Of a stretch of DNA of 59,954 bases, positions 25,540 to 37,789 are shown one piece after another. Every line of letters begins with the position of its first letter. Within the stretch, counting starts at the first letter, position 1. Where the stretch lies: the NCBI RefSeq assembly GCF_000285515.1, contig NZ_HE610958.1:749063-809016 (forward strand), given 5' to 3'. Made by a program: the position numbers and the translations under genes. This DNA is from Paenibacillus senegalensis JC66 (lineage in GTDB: Bacteria > Bacillota > Bacilli > Paenibacillales > NBRC-103111). Below the pieces are notes generated by a model. The model did not search any database. It was given only the letters and a program-made list of their open reading frames with translations, and had not been told where the DNA came from.

Positions 25540-26939
25540 ATGCAATCCCAACAAGGCAAAAACAAAAAAATGAATACGGAAAAATTCTAAAAACCCACTG
25601 GCAGCATCAGACAGTATCTTTTTTCCGAAGTGCTGCTCTGATTGGAATGGTCTCTATTGTGCTTATCCTTGCTGCCTGCTCTAGCGGAGGAAATCCTGAA
25701 GGGTCTCCTCCCGTTTCGCCCACCCCTGACGTATCTGAACAGCCCCCAGGTTCTGCACCATCCTCAACGCCTGAACCCGGGTCCACACCGTCTTCTCCTC
25801 CTGATCCTAATCCCGGGACTGAAGATGCCCGTGAAGAAAACATCGATAGCATGATTGAGGACATGAGTCTGGAAGAGAAGATCGGCCAGTTAATTGTTGC
25901 GGGAGTAGAAGGATCAGAGCCTAACGAACAAACCCGCAGAATGATTGTGGAGCAGCACGTCGGCGGCATTATTTTTTTCAGGAACAACCTGGCCGATCCG
26001 GCCTCCATCATCCAATTTGTTAACCAGGTTAATGAATGGAACCAAGTCAATCATGCTCCTTTGCTGCTTTCGGTAGACCAGGAAGGCGGCCGAGTCAGCC
26101 GGTTTAATGATTGGGTGGCCCTGCCTAGCGCGCTGCAAATCGGGGAAAGCAGCGATCCGGAGCTTGCTTCCTTATTAGGCTTTGTACTGGGCGAAGGCGT
26201 GGACATGATGGGAATGAACATGAACTTCGCTCCCGTGCTCGATGTGAACAGCAATCCGGCAAATCCGGTGATCGGAGACCGTTCCTTCGGGGACGATCCT
26301 GAGCAGGTAAGCACTATGGGAATCAAAGTGATGCAGCATATTAAGCAGGAAGGCGTCATTCCGGTCGTTAAACATTTCCCCGGGCATGGGGATACGGACA
26401 CGGACTCTCATCTCGATCTCCCGGTTATCCTTAAGACGGAAGATGAGCTGGATAGCCTGGAGCTGAAGCCTTTTGCCGATGCGATCGATGCTGGAGCCGA
26501 TGTCGTTATGGTCGCGCATATCTTATTCCCGGCACTGGATGAAGAGCTCCCCTCTTCGCTGTCCCCTGCTGTTATAACCGATCAGCTGAGAAATAAGCTG
26601 GGCTTCGATGGTGTGGTCATCACGGATGATTTAACAATGAGAGCGATCGCGAATCGTTATGGCATGGGGGAAGCCGCTGTGTTATCCCTGAAGGCTGGAA
26701 CTGACATCTTATTAGTCGCTCATAAATATGAGAATGTAGACGAGGTCATTACTTATGTGAAAAAAGCAGTCGACGAAGGCACCTTGACTGAGAAGCGAAT
26801 CGAGGAAAGCGTGCGGAGGATTTTGCAGTTGAAGGCGGATTATGATTTGCATGACGAACCCCGGGAAGTTCCTGATCTAAGCAGCTTAAATGAACAGATC
26901 CGGGATTTGAACAAGAGAACTTCCGCAGCAAACAGATGA
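25540..26939 (+). CDS. Glycoside hydrolase family 3 (NagZ-like) lipoprotein, N-terminus in another frame
   Basis: Seen: the main frame (from ATG 25647) encodes a lipobox (LILAACSSG), a Pro/Ser/Thr-rich linker, then a GH3 catalytic domain with LSVDQEGGRVSRF, GDRSFGDDP, VVKHFPGHGDTDTDSH and VITDDLTM, in which the Asp and His of the NagZ type are present. It probably removes beta-N-acetylglucosamine from cell-wall fragments outside the membrane. The best start, ATG 25540 with AGGTGA before it, reads MQSQQGKNKK and then leaves frame. One extra A in the A7 run at 25564-25570 (or A5 at 25580) would join it to a full signal peptide. The alternative start at 25647 has no ribosome binding site. Confidence 0.85.
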
Positions 26940-27137
26940 CCTCATATCGATGTCGTTAAAGCATTATCCGTCAATTTGGGCATAGCAAAAGCGCCCGTTT
27001 TCTAGGCAGCCCTGAATGGCCCCGATGTAAAAAGCAAGATTGGCAAGTCATTCAACATAAAAGCCAAAAGAGAACTGGCGCTAGCCTAAAGTGAACTGGC
27101 GCTCTTTTTTCAAAAACGAGATCCTCATTTCATTCGC

Positions 27138-27923
27138 TTAAAAGCGTCCCCGCCTGTCCTCTGAGTATTCGGGGTATTCTGAGTTTCCGGAGTATTCGGG
27201 GTTTCCGGAGTATTCGGAATAAGTCCGGTGCGCATAACCGCCCGGAGAGCGATTGGGCCTGCTTCTTTTTTTGGCGAACAAGGATAGACCCTTCATTGCA
27301 CACCAGAGAGCAAATACTGTAAATACAAGTGCCCACAGCATAGCTGGCAGGCCGGTTGCCTCTCGCAGCAGAGCCGCGTCACCGGCATGAGCGGGGTCGT
27401 TATAGGCATAAATCACCAGAGAGAAGGCACTAAAAACCGATTCCTCCAGGGTTAAGAAAGCGATGATCAAATAGTAAATCCGCTCGAAATTTCCACGTGC
27501 AAACATAATCATAATCACATTCAGAACTATAAAGCCGATAAGCCACCAAATCCCGAACTCATTGCGCACAAAAAACACTAACGAAATCGCAGCGATAGTC
27601 GTCATGACGACGAGTCCTAGCTTCTGCTTATTTTTGTAGTCCATTGCAAACAGGAACCAGGCAAACAGGGAAGCGATCAGATACCCGGATAAACCAATGG
27701 GGATCAGCTTCCAGGATTCAGCCACCGCCGAACGGGTGACCCCGCTGTGATCGGCATACAACTCTATATTGAGGACGCGGCCGGAGAGCACCAATGTCGT
27801 GATTGCGTGGCCAAACTCATGAATCATCGTATTGAAATTGCGAAAGAAGGACGTATAGGGAATCATCCGGGTAAAGAATGCGCATATCACCAGAAAAACA
27901 ATCGTTATGATCCATCTGCCCAT
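27138..27923 (-). CDS. M50-family membrane metallopeptidase
   Basis: Seen: about 261 residues with a signal-anchor start, the zinc-binding motif HEFGH near residue 35 within a helix (MIHEFGHAITTLVLSG), and five or six further membrane segments. Known: M50B-like site-2-protease relatives cut within membranes; the substrate is unknown. The C-terminal tail is a run of short repeats (YSEYSGN, PEYSGN, SEYPEYSED), encoded by imperfect tandem DNA repeats at about 27150-27215. GGGGAG precedes the ATG. It is monocistronic. Confidence 0.8.
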   Translation of the reverse strand: MGRWIITIVFLVICAFFTRMIPYTSFFRNFNTMIHEFGHAITTLVLSGRVLNIELYADHSGVTRSAVAESWKLIPIGLSGYLIASLFAWFLFAMDYKNKQKLGLVVMTTIAAISLVFFVRNEFGIWWLIGFIVLNVIMIMFARGNFERIYYLIIAFLTLEESVFSAFSLVIYAYNDPAHAGDAALLREATGLPAMLWALVFTVFALWCAMKGLSLFAKKRSRPNRSPGGYAHRTYSEYSGNPEYSGNSEYPEYSEDRRGRF

Positions 27924-28243
27924 CACATTCTCCCCTTTTCTGCAGTTGATCGACCTTGGTCTAAGGAAATAGTTTATTTACGTTTAAGGAAGTCCTTCCG
28001 TTTCATATAAGCATCGCTAATGAGCGAATCAAGTTCTCAAGGCTTCATAATTAAAAGTCCAGCTTTTTACTGGAACAATTCAATTGCTTATGAAAAACAG
28101 TCATGTCTTCTCCAATTCTGGCACCACTCCGGTATGAAAATAGCATATGTTCCAGATGCAATAAATTGCAACAAGCTTACAATACATGTTGGCAACATGC
28201 TTTTTGCTGAGAACACTGGCTGCAGCTCTTTAATCGCTTAAAC

Positions 28244-28434
28244 CCCTGCATTTGTACGATTTGTCATACAAATTTCGGGTAATCGCCCTTAATCCCATGC
28301 TTTTGTACGATTTGTCATACAAATCTTGGGTAATCGTCCTTCAATCCCATGCTTTTGTACGACATTTCATACAAATCTCCGGTAATCGCCCTTCAACCCC
28401 ATGCTTTTGTACGGCATTTCATACAAAACGCAGG
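28244..28434. repeat. Four tandem 51-52 bp units, each with a palindrome
   Basis: Each unit contains TTTGTACGA-N4-TCATACAAA (arms with one mismatch); TTTGTAC begins at 28251, 28302, 28354 and 28406. The arms are joined by a conserved linker CGGGTAATCGCCCTTCAA and CCCATGCT. Units 3 and 4 share CATT in the loop, units 1 and 2 share TTTG. Not a CRISPR: the units run on without unique spacers. Confidence 0.85.
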
Positions 28435-28643
28435 CAACAAGCCCCCGCAGCCCGCGAACCCCGCCAACCTTGGTTATTTTCATGCTGGAGGAGTTGTGCC
28501 TGAGAATTCAATGGCGTAACTGTTTTCACATACCATTCCACCGGGGGTGGCGGCGAAGGTGAAATATATGCGATTTTTCGCATACATTCCAGCTCCAAAT
28601 ACATTTCATCCCGGTGTAGTGCGACACCTGCCTTAAATTGACA

Positions 28644-28687
28644 ACACCCAAGAATGCCGTAAAATCAAACATTCTCGGGTGTTTTAT
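28644..28687. terminator. Terminator-like hairpin downstream of eno
   Basis: ACACCCAAGAATG pairs with CATTCTCGGGTGT (one mismatch, 14-base loop) with TTTTATT on the rightward side. It lies about 120 bases past the eno stop; the T-run favours rightward transcripts, so its role for eno is uncertain. Confidence 0.5.
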
Positions 28688-28808
28688 TGTGACATCTTTA
28701 CTTGCACGAGGCGTTACTTATTAGCCAGCCCCGTTAACGCAGATGGAAAACCGTGTTCGGCTAACTAAGCTCGACTCTTAATCCGTCGGACCGGCTCCAT
28801 TTTCAGAC

Positions 28809-30113
<1,305 letters not shown>

Positions 30114-30147
30114 TTATTCGATCTTAAATGTAATGATCAAGCCGCGA

Positions 30148-31686
30148 CTACTCCACGATCAGAGTACTCCCCGTCATTTCCGCAGGCTGTTTCAACTCGA
30201 GCAGTGTCAGCATGGTCGGGGCAATATCCGCCAGTATGCCGCCTTCTCTTAGCTTAACGTTTTTGTCCAGCACAATCAACGGCACCGGGTTGGTAGTATG
30301 CGCCGTATGAGGACGATCCTGTTCGTCTCTTACGAGATCAGCATTTCCGTGGTCAGCTGTAATGATCGCCACGCCACCTTGCGCCTGAATGGCACTTACA
30401 ACCTGGCCCAGACATTCATCAACAGCTTCCACTGCTTTGATGGTAGGCTCCAGCATGCCAGAGTGGCCAACCATATCCGGATTGGCAAAGTTCATAATAA
30501 TTACGTCATGCTTGCCGGATTCAATTTCTTTAACCGTTGACTCCGCTAATTCATAAGCGCTCATCTCCGGCTTCAGATCATAAGTAGCCACCTTAGGCGA
30601 ATTAATGAGAATCCGCGTTTCCCCAGGAAGCTCAACATCGCGGCCGCCGCTGAAAAAGAAGGTAACATGCGGATATTTCTCGGTTTCCGCTGTTCTCAGT
30701 TGAGTCAGATTGTTCTGCACCAGCACTTCGCCCAGTGTATTATCCAAGTTCTTCGGTTGATATGCGACATAACCGCCGATCGATTCATTAAATAAGGTCA
30801 TGCAGACAAAATGAAGCTCTGTCGGGCAGGCCATACCGCGATCAAAGAAACGGAAATCGGTGTTCGTGAACACCTGCGACAGCTGTATCGCCCGGTCGGG
30901 ACGGAAGTTAAAGAAAATAACGGAGTCTTTGGATTTGACCAGCCCGTTAGGCTTGCCTTCCGAATCTACGATGACCGTAGGCAGTACGAACTCGTCATAG
31001 ACAGACTGTTCATACGATTCTGCGATAGCGGCCGCCGGATCATGATGGGTAGGACCTTCGCCATAAACCATTGCGCGATAGGATTTCTCCACGCGATCCC
31101 AGCGCTTGTCACGGTCCATCGCATAATAGCGTCCTTGAACGGTCGCCACCTTGCCGACACCGACCTCATCAATTTTGTTAAGCAATTGCTCCATATAACC
31201 TTTAGCGCTGTCAGGAGCCACGTCACGCCCGTCTAAAAACGCGTGAATGCATACGTCTTTGAAGTCCTGCTTCTTGCACAGGTCAAGCAGAGCGAACAGA
31301 TGGGCAATATGGCTGTGAACGCCGCCGTCGGACAGCAGTCCGTACAAATGAAGCTTGGCATTGTTCTCTTTGGCATGCCTGATAGCGGCCAGGAACGTTT
31401 CATTCCCGTCAAATTCGCCATCGCGAATCGATTTGGTAATCCGGGTAAGATCCTGGTACACAATCCTTCCCGCGCCGATATTAAGATGCCCAACCTCAGA
31501 GTTGCCCATTTGTCCTTCTGGAAGACCTACTGCCTCTCCGCAAGCAGTCAACGTTGTGTGAGGATATTCCGCCCAATAGCGGTCATAATTCGGCTTGTTG
31601 GCCTGCTCTACCGCATTGCCCTGAACCTCTGAGCGAAGTCCGAAGCCATCCAGAATAATTAAGGCCACCGGTTTTGGTCTTGCCAT
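30148..31686 (-). CDS. gpmI: 2,3-bisphosphoglycerate-independent phosphoglycerate mutase
   Basis: Seen: 512 residues from ATG 31686 ([16 protein letters not shown]). The metal site Asp and catalytic Ser region ([17 protein letters not shown]) and the late ADHGNADLV metal motif are present. It is the manganese-dependent enzyme that interconverts 3- and 2-phosphoglycerate; its pH and Mn dependence matters in spore formers. The start lies one base past the tpiA stop, and its ribosome binding site is within the end of tpiA, so translation is coupled. An upstream in-frame start at 31743 would overlap tpiA and is rejected. Confidence 0.97.
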   Translation of the reverse strand: MARPKPVALIILDGFGLRSEVQGNAVEQANKPNYDRYWAEYPHTTLTACGEAVGLPEGQMGNSEVGHLNIGAGRIVYQDLTRITKSIRDGEFDGNETFLAAIRHAKENNAKLHLYGLLSDGGVHSHIAHLFALLDLCKKQDFKDVCIHAFLDGRDVAPDSAKGYMEQLLNKIDEVGVGKVATVQGRYYAMDRDKRWDRVEKSYRAMVYGEGPTHHDPAAAIAESYEQSVYDEFVLPTVIVDSEGKPNGLVKSKDSVIFFNFRPDRAIQLSQVFTNTDFRFFDRGMACPTELHFVCMTLFNESIGGYVAYQPKNLDNTLGEVLVQNNLTQLRTAETEKYPHVTFFFSGGRDVELPGETRILINSPKVATYDLKPEMSAYELAESTVKEIESGKHDVIIMNFANPDMVGHSGMLEPTIKAVEAVDECLGQVVSAIQAQGGVAIITADHGNADLVRDEQDRPHTAHTTNPVPLIVLDKNVKLREGGILADIAPTMLTLLELKQPAEMTGSTLIVE

Positions 31687-31687
31687 T

Positions 31688-32440
31688 TTAACGCGCCCCC
31701 TCAACCAGCTGGATGAAGGAATCCGGTTCGAGACTCGCTCCACCTACCAGGGCGCCATCAATGTCAGACATTTGCATGTACTCGGTTATGTTGTTAGGCT
31801 TCACACTGCCGCCATATTGAATGCGGATAGCTTTCGCCACCTCTTCGCCGTAAAGCTCTTTAACAAGCTCGCGGATATAGCTGATTACATCGTTCGCATC
31901 GGCTGAAGTCGAAGACTTGCCGGTACCGATTGCCCAGATCGGCTCATAAGCGATAACCGCTTTAGCCGCCTGCTCAGCCGTAAGGCCTTGAAGGGCCGCT
32001 TCGGTTTGCAGCTTGCACACTTCTTTCGTGCGATCCGCCTCCCGCTCCTCCAGCTTTTCTCCCACACAAATGATAGGAGTTAGGCCATAGCGGAATGCAG
32101 CGTGAACTTTTTTGTTGACCGTTTCATCCGTTTCCGCAAAATAAGCTCTTCTTTCGGAATGCCCGATAATGACATACTCCACACCGGTTTCTTGAAGCAT
32201 AGGACCGCTAATCTCGCCTGTATAGGCGCCGTTTTCTTCCCAGTGGAGATTTTGCGCTCCCACCTTGATGGAGGTTCCTTTTAATGCTTCAACCAAGGAA
32301 GCCAGTTGAGTAAAAGGTGCGCAGATTACCGTATCCACTCCGTTTACCTCGGCCTTGCCTTTAACCGCATCAGCAAAAGCCAACGCTTCCTTCACCGTTT
32401 TGAACATTTTCCAGTTTCCCGCGATAATGGGGGTTCTCAT
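31688..32440 (-). CDS. tpiA: Triosephosphate isomerase
   Basis: Seen: 250 residues. It has the N-terminal [13 protein letters not shown] with the substrate Lys, the catalytic His in IIGHSERR, the catalytic Glu in [12 protein letters not shown] and the phosphate loop YGGSVKPNN. It interconverts dihydroxyacetone phosphate and glyceraldehyde-3-phosphate. Position in the operon between pgk and gpmI is the same as in Bacillus. AAAGGAG precedes the ATG. Confidence 0.98.
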   Translation of the reverse strand: MRTPIIAGNWKMFKTVKEALAFADAVKGKAEVNGVDTVICAPFTQLASLVEALKGTSIKVGAQNLHWEENGAYTGEISGPMLQETGVEYVIIGHSERRAYFAETDETVNKKVHAAFRYGLTPIICVGEKLEEREADRTKEVCKLQTEAALQGLTAEQAAKAVIAYEPIWAIGTGKSSTSADANDVISYIRELVKELYGEEVAKAIRIQYGGSVKPNNITEYMQMSDIDGALVGGASLEPDSFIQLVEGAR

Positions 32441-32540
32441 GGATGGTGGTCTCCTTTCTATTTAAAATTGATTGTCATATGATCAAAGGCTCTTGCAGAC
32501 GCTGATAGCCTATGAACAGCTTGCCGGTACTGCCCGCTGC

Positions 32541-33722
32541 TTACTTGTCGTTCAAAGCAACAACGCCTGGCAGCTGCTTGCCTTCCATAAACTCTAGCGA
32601 GGCACCGCCGCCAGTGGACATGTGGTCCATCTGCTCGGCCAATCCGAACTTCTCTGCAGCTGCAGCTGAATCACCGCCGCCAATAATGGTGTAGCCCGCT
32701 GTCTCCGCACAGGCCTGTCCTACGGCTTGTGTTCCCTTCGAGAACGGCTCGATTTCAAACACGCCCATAGGTCCGTTCCAGACAACGAGCTTGGATTTTT
32801 TAATCACATCCGCATAAATTTCACGGGTTTTAGGACCAATATCGATTCCTTCCCAATCGGCCGGAATCTCGCTGATCGCAACTACTTTCGTATTTGCGGT
32901 CGGACTGAAATCATCGGTTACGACAATATCGACTGGCAGCAGGAAATTGACGTTCTTTTCCTTCGCTTTCTCGATAAAGCCGAGTGCCAGGTCCAGCTTC
33001 TCGTTATCGACAAGAGAATTACCGATTTCATAGCCTTGAGCTTTGAGGAACGTATAAGACAAGCCGCCACCGATAATAATGTTGTCCGCAAGATTAAGCA
33101 GGTTCTCGATGACACCGATTTTGTCCTTAACCTTCGCTCCGCCAATAATCGCGGTAAAAGGACGCTCGGGATTGGACAAAGCCTTGCCGAGCACGTCCAG
33201 CTCTTTTTCCATCAGCAAGCCGGAAACAGCAGGCAAATGCTGGGCTATCCCTTCAGTCGAAGCATGAGCGCGGTGAGCGGCCCCGAATGCATCATTCACA
33301 TACAGGTCGGCCAGTTCTGCAAACGCTTTGGCCAGCTCGGGATCATTCTTTTCTTCACCCGGGTAGAAGCGGACGTTTTCCAGCAGCAGCACATCCCCTT
33401 CACCTAATGCGGCGATTTGCTCCTGCACATTGGATCCGATGGCTTCATCCGCTTTAGCTACAGGCTTGCCGAGCAGCTCGGACAGGCGCTTGGCCGCAGG
33501 AGTGAGACGCAGCTCTTCAACTACCTGGCCTTTCGGTCTTCCCAAGTGGCTGGCCAAGATCACTTTAGCTCCATTATCGATCAAATACTGAATTGTAGGT
33601 ACCGTTTCTCGGATGCGGGTATCGTCAGTAATGACTCCGTTCTCCAGGGGAACGTTAAAATCGACCCGGACGAACACTTTCTTTCCTTTCACTTCCACAT
33701 CGCGGATGCTTTTCTTGTTCAA
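32541..33722 (-). CDS. pgk: Phosphoglycerate kinase
   Basis: Seen: 393 residues from TTG 33722, beginning [24 protein letters not shown], with the substrate-binding Arg/Asp region and the nucleotide-binding [13 protein letters not shown] near the C-terminus. The frame is open back to 33776, but GGAGG lies 7 bases before the TTG, and homologues begin here. It makes ATP from 1,3-bisphosphoglycerate. The rare TTG start may lower its translation relative to its neighbours (inference). Confidence 0.96.
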   Translation of the reverse strand: MNKKSIRDVEVKGKKVFVRVDFNVPLENGVITDDTRIRETVPTIQYLIDNGAKVILASHLGRPKGQVVEELRLTPAAKRLSELLGKPVAKADEAIGSNVQEQIAALGEGDVLLLENVRFYPGEEKNDPELAKAFAELADLYVNDAFGAAHRAHASTEGIAQHLPAVSGLLMEKELDVLGKALSNPERPFTAIIGGAKVKDKIGVIENLLNLADNIIIGGGLSYTFLKAQGYEIGNSLVDNEKLDLALGFIEKAKEKNVNFLLPVDIVVTDDFSPTANTKVVAISEIPADWEGIDIGPKTREIYADVIKKSKLVVWNGPMGVFEIEPFSKGTQAVGQACAETAGYTIIGGGDSAAAAEKFGLAEQMDHMSTGGGASLEFMEGKQLPGVVALNDK

Positions 33723-33871
33723 GGCAATCCCTCCAGGTTCATTGTATCTTGATGAATAACCATCGTCATCCATCATTTCTTAAGTATGGCAGCAGTCATG
33801 CTGCTGTGCAAACCGCCGATAACGTTCAATTAGAGGAGAATTGCTTCTCCCCTAAACCGAACATTCTATAA

Positions 33872-34930
<1,059 letters not shown>

Positions 34931-35052
34931 TCAAGACAAGCCGTAGCCTGTCATGATCCTGATAGCATGAATTAGCTGTGTCACAGTGCGTATTGCAGTG
35001 CGCTCAAAGCCTGTTACAAGTCTTTACACTTCTAAGTAAACTTAAGCACGTA

Positions 35053-36102
35053 TCAGATGTATTTTAACGTCTCCCGCGCCGCCGCTTCATCGGTTACCAG
35101 CACCTGCTCCCGTCCATATTTCAGAACAGCGGCGATGCTCTCCCCTTTGCTTTTGCCGCCGGCGACAGCAATCACCCGGGTATTCTCCAAATCTTCAAGA
35201 CGGAGGCCAGCCGTTGTCATCTTGTGAATCACGTTGCCCTGCTTGTCAAAATAATAGCCGTAGGCTTCCGCCAAAGCTCCATCTTGACGCAGCCGACTGA
35301 CCGTTTCAGCATCAAGCTTGCGCCGCTTCGCCATGGCCATCGCTTCACCGATGCCATGAACAACGATTTGTGTCCTGCGGATAACCGACAATATTTCCTG
35401 GATGTTGGGGTCTTGGATCAAGGACAGATAAGCTTCCTCGCCTAAGTGATCCGGTACATGCAGAAGCCGGTATTGGCCACCGCTTTTTTTCGCCATAATG
35501 GAAGCTATCGTATTGGCCTGAAGCTCCACACCTTCACCCAGGCCGCCTCTTGCCGGGACGAACAAGCTCGCCTTGAGCGACGCGGAGGGCTGGACATGAT
35601 TGGCTACTTCAGCCATAGTAGAGCCGCCCGTTACAGCGATGACCGATGCTTCCTGCACCAACTTGCGCAGAGCGGAAGCCCCCGCACGGCCTAACTCTTT
35701 CTTAGCCGATGGTGAGGTATCTGAATCCCCCGGAACGACAGTAACCTGTTTGACCTTAAAAGCTTTGCGGATCTGCTCCTCCAGCTCGGATAATCCGAAC
35801 AGCTCGCGGATCATCGGTTCCAGCTGTTCTAATAGCCGAACTCCCGACTCGCTGACGCTCATACCGAACGATTCCACTTCCAGCAGGCCCTGGCTTTTAA
35901 GAAACTCCACCTCGCCCCTCAGAACCCTCTCTGTCATATTCAAAGAAGTTGCCAGGGTACGGCGTCCTACCACCCGGGAAACGTGAATGTGATGCAATAC
36001 GGTGTATCTTTTCTTTAGCTGCTCCATTAAATCGGGCAGAAGCTGCTTCTGAATCTCCAGAATCGCCCTCACATTTTCACCTTGACCACTTTGCAAGCCC
36101 AT
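35053..36102 (-). CDS. cggR: Central glycolytic genes regulator CggR (SorC family)
   Basis: Seen: about 349 residues. An N-terminal helix-turn-helix (VGRRTLATSLNMTERVLRGEVEFLKSQGLL) is followed by the SorC sugar-binding domain (VTGGSTMAEVA, phosphate site). Known: CggR represses its own operon and is released by fructose-1,6-bisphosphate. A well-matched CggR operator lies just upstream (36112-36147) beneath a strong promoter, showing autoregulation. Starts GTG 36108 and ATG 36102 are both possible; the ATG is preferred because AGGTGG overlaps the GTG. Confidence 0.95.
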   Translation of the reverse strand: MGLQSGQGENVRAILEIQKQLLPDLMEQLKKRYTVLHHIHVSRVVGRRTLATSLNMTERVLRGEVEFLKSQGLLEVESFGMSVSESGVRLLEQLEPMIRELFGLSELEEQIRKAFKVKQVTVVPGDSDTSPSAKKELGRAGASALRKLVQEASVIAVTGGSTMAEVANHVQPSASLKASLFVPARGGLGEGVELQANTIASIMAKKSGGQYRLLHVPDHLGEEAYLSLIQDPNIQEILSVIRRTQIVVHGIGEAMAMAKRRKLDAETVSRLRQDGALAEAYGYYFDKQGNVIHKMTTAGLRLEDLENTRVIAVAGGKSKGESIAAVLKYGREQVLVTDEAAARETLKYI

Positions 36103-36111
36103 CACCACCTG

Positions 36112-36147
36112 GACAATAAACGTCCCACGTCAACATTTTTGGTCCCA
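36112..36147 (-). promoter_or_regulatory. CggR operator
   Basis: Leftward it reads TGGGAC-N6-TGTT-N4-TGGGAC-N6-TGTC. The known Bacillus operator is CGGGAC-N6-TGTC-N4-CGGGAC-N6-TGTC, so spacing is identical with three mismatches. It lies 10 bases before the cggR start and downstream of the promoter, a road-block position. Confidence 0.85.
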
Positions 36148-36187
36148 ATTAGTTTTAAAAAAAGAACAACGCGTCTGTTCACCTTCG

Positions 36188-36216
36188 ATTATACTCAATG
36201 CTTCCTTGGTTTGCAA
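36188..36216 (-). promoter_or_regulatory. Sigma-A promoter of the cggR-gap operon
   Basis: Leftward TTGCAA (36211-36216), 17 bp, TATAAT (36188-36193). Predicted transcription start is near 36181, about 35 bases before the CggR operator. Confidence 0.75.
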
Positions 36217-36517
36217 CTGGGGGCTTGTGCAATTTTCCCTTAAATGGGTTGACTCGAAGGACCATGGCGCCCTCTGATCCCTCCCCATAAAACCGCAGCA
36301 AATGAAGCAATATAGAGAAAAACCGGGCACCCTCTGACAGCAAGGTTAGAAGGGCGCCTGCTTATTTTAAAACCGTATATTATTTTTTTGTTAAAATGTT
36401 TTCGTGACCTCGTAAAGCACCTGTCATTTACTCCTACGTTGATTTATTCTTTTAGATGAGGACAAGCTTTTCTAAAACAAAACTTGCAATTTAGTGAACA
36501 GTGTCATATAATTATTT

Positions 36518-36546
36518 TTGCTGCTTCTTGTTTTCTCACATAATTT
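36518..36546 (+). promoter_or_regulatory. Promoter of tRNA-Arg
   Basis: TTGCTG (36518-36523), 17 bp, TAATTT (36541-36546), 22 bases before the tRNA. Confidence 0.45.
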
Positions 36547-36568
36547 CCGTATGTTAACCGACTATTTT

Positions 36569-36643
36569 GCGCCCGTGGTCCAATGGATATGACGCAGGCC
36601 TCCGGAGCCTGAGATCGAGGTTCGATCCCTCGCGGGCGCGCCA
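36569..36643 (+). tRNA. tRNA-Arg (anticodon CCG)
   Basis: 75 bases with encoded CCA. Acceptor GCGCCCG/CGGGCGC, anticodon loop CTCCGGA, T arm GAGGTTCGATCCCTC. A tRNA-Arg gene beside clpP is conserved in Bacillus. Confidence 0.96.
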
Positions 36644-36661
36644 TAAATGTTATCAGAACAG

Positions 36662-36692
36662 TCAGTCTTACAGCACAAGGCTGATTTTTTTA
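36662..36692 (+). terminator. Intrinsic terminator after tRNA-Arg
   Basis: TCAGTCT pairs with AGGCTGA (one G-T) followed by seven T. Confidence 0.7.
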
Positions 36693-36702
36693 TTATCTAA
36701 TG

Positions 36703-36742
36703 TTTGACCTTTGTTGACCTTTTGATTATTATTCGGTATTAT
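36703..36742 (+). promoter_or_regulatory. clpP promoter with overlapping CtsR operator
   Basis: TTTGACCTTTGTTGACC (36703-36719) is, on the other strand, GGTCAAC-AAA-GGTCAAA, the tandem heptad recognised by the heat-shock repressor CtsR (one mismatch). Its right half is the -35 box TTGACC (36714-36719), followed by 17 bp and TATTAT (36737-36742). Binding would block RNA polymerase directly. Confidence 0.85.
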
Positions 36743-36815
36743 GTATTTAGGTTATCGATTTAGTATACACTGATTGAAGATTTCCTTAGTTGGAGAAATA
36801 AAGGAGGCCACGTTC

Positions 36816-37397
36816 ATGAGCTTTATACCTATGGTTGTTGAACCCGATGCAAGAGGAGAACGAGCATACGACATATACTCCCGTCTGTTGAAGGACCGAA
36901 TTATATTCCTTGGCACCCCTATTAACGATCAAGTAGCTAATGCCGTCATTGCCCAGCTGCTGTTCCTGGATGCCCAAGATCAGGAAAAGGATATTCATTT
37001 GTACATTAACAGTCCGGGAGGATCCATTTCTGCCGGAATGGCGATCTTCGATACCATGCAATTCATTAAATCCGATGTGTCCACCATCTGTGTCGGATTG
37101 GCCGCATCGATGGGAGCCTTCCTGCTCGCCGCTGGGGAAATTGGCAAACGCTACGCGCTGCCGAACAGTGAAATTATGATTCACCAGCCACTCGGAGGCG
37201 CTGAGGGCCAGGCGAGCGATATCGAGATCCGGGCCAAACGTATTCTCCGTATGCGCGAGAAGCTGAACCATATTTTAGCCGAACGCACCAAACAGCCTCT
37301 CGAGCGCATTGAGAAGGATACTGACCGCGATTACTTCATGTGGGCTGATCAGGCCAAAGAGTATGGGATCATTGACAAAGTTATCCAGTCTCTGTAA
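36816..37397 (+). CDS. clpP: ATP-dependent Clp protease proteolytic subunit
   Basis: Seen: 193 residues. Catalytic Ser in [14 protein letters not shown] (about 98), His in [14 protein letters not shown] (about 123) and Asp near 172. ATG 36816 has AGGAGG 9 bases upstream; the frame extends back to 36774 without support. Known: it forms a 14-mer that degrades proteins fed by ClpX, ClpC or ClpE, including tmRNA-tagged ones. A CtsR operator over the promoter shows heat-shock control. A strong terminator follows. Confidence 0.97.
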   Translation: MSFIPMVVEPDARGERAYDIYSRLLKDRIIFLGTPINDQVANAVIAQLLFLDAQDQEKDIHLYINSPGGSISAGMAIFDTMQFIKSDVSTICVGLAASMGAFLLAAGEIGKRYALPNSEIMIHQPLGGAEGQASDIEIRAKRILRMREKLNHILAERTKQPLERIEKDTDRDYFMWADQAKEYGIIDKVIQSL

Positions 37398-37789
37398 GGC
37401 ACCCGCTCTCTCCAAGTGAAAGGCTCTTCTCTATCAAGGCTTCGAGGGAGCTGTACAATTGTATTAACCAGCAGTAATTAGCAAAAGCCGGATCCCAGGG
37501 ATCCGGCTTTTTGATAGTGTATATCAGACGGATATAATACCGTCAATCATGATAGCCTCGTCTGTTACATATCAGCTTGCAGTAACGATTTGCTCAATCA
37601 AACGTTAAACGATCAACGTCCGGAACAGCAGCCTGACGGTACCTTAGCTTTAAAGAAGCTGGGGTTACCCGCTGTCTCCTTTCTCCAAAGCTTAGGGAAA
37701 ACTCACGCAGGACGCCGAATCCGGTTCCTCTATGTACGCCGATGGCTTCTCTCTCAACCTGTATTTCTAAAAGCGATGCTTTGTCTGTC
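37398..37789. other. Spacer between convergent clpP and HPr genes
   Basis: 392 bases with the clpP terminator. A rightward open frame at 37590-37796 has no ribosome binding site and no recognisable product. Nothing else seen. Confidence 0.4.
37484..37513 (+). terminator. Intrinsic terminator of clpP
   Basis: AAAGCCGGATCC pairs perfectly with GGATCCGGCTTT over a 3-base loop, followed by T. Confidence 0.9.

Larger units (their letters stand above)
27924..28808. other. Long intergenic region with palindromic repeat array
   Basis: 885 bases between enolase and the M50 gene. They hold four 52-bp repeat units (28244-28434), a separate hairpin TATGCGA-TTTT-TCGCATA (28567-28584) and a terminator-like hairpin (28644-28687). 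Short open frames crossing the repeats are not supported. Confidence 0.5.
36103..36568. other. Divergent spacer between cggR and tRNA-Arg
   Basis: 466 bases with the CggR operator, the cggR promoter, the tRNA-Arg promoter and a further leftward terminator-like hairpin (36318-36358: GGCGCCCTTCT / AGAGGGTGCC then TTTTT). That hairpin lies upstream of the cggR promoter, so which transcript it ends is unclear. No gene. Confidence 0.5.

Noticed and set aside
28244-28434. CRISPR array
   Set aside because: Only four units, no unique spacers (whole 52-bp unit repeats), no cas genes in the window.
28020-28503. Two short rightward frames across the palindromic repeats
   Set aside because: Reading through tandem repeats gives repetitive products without ribosome binding sites.
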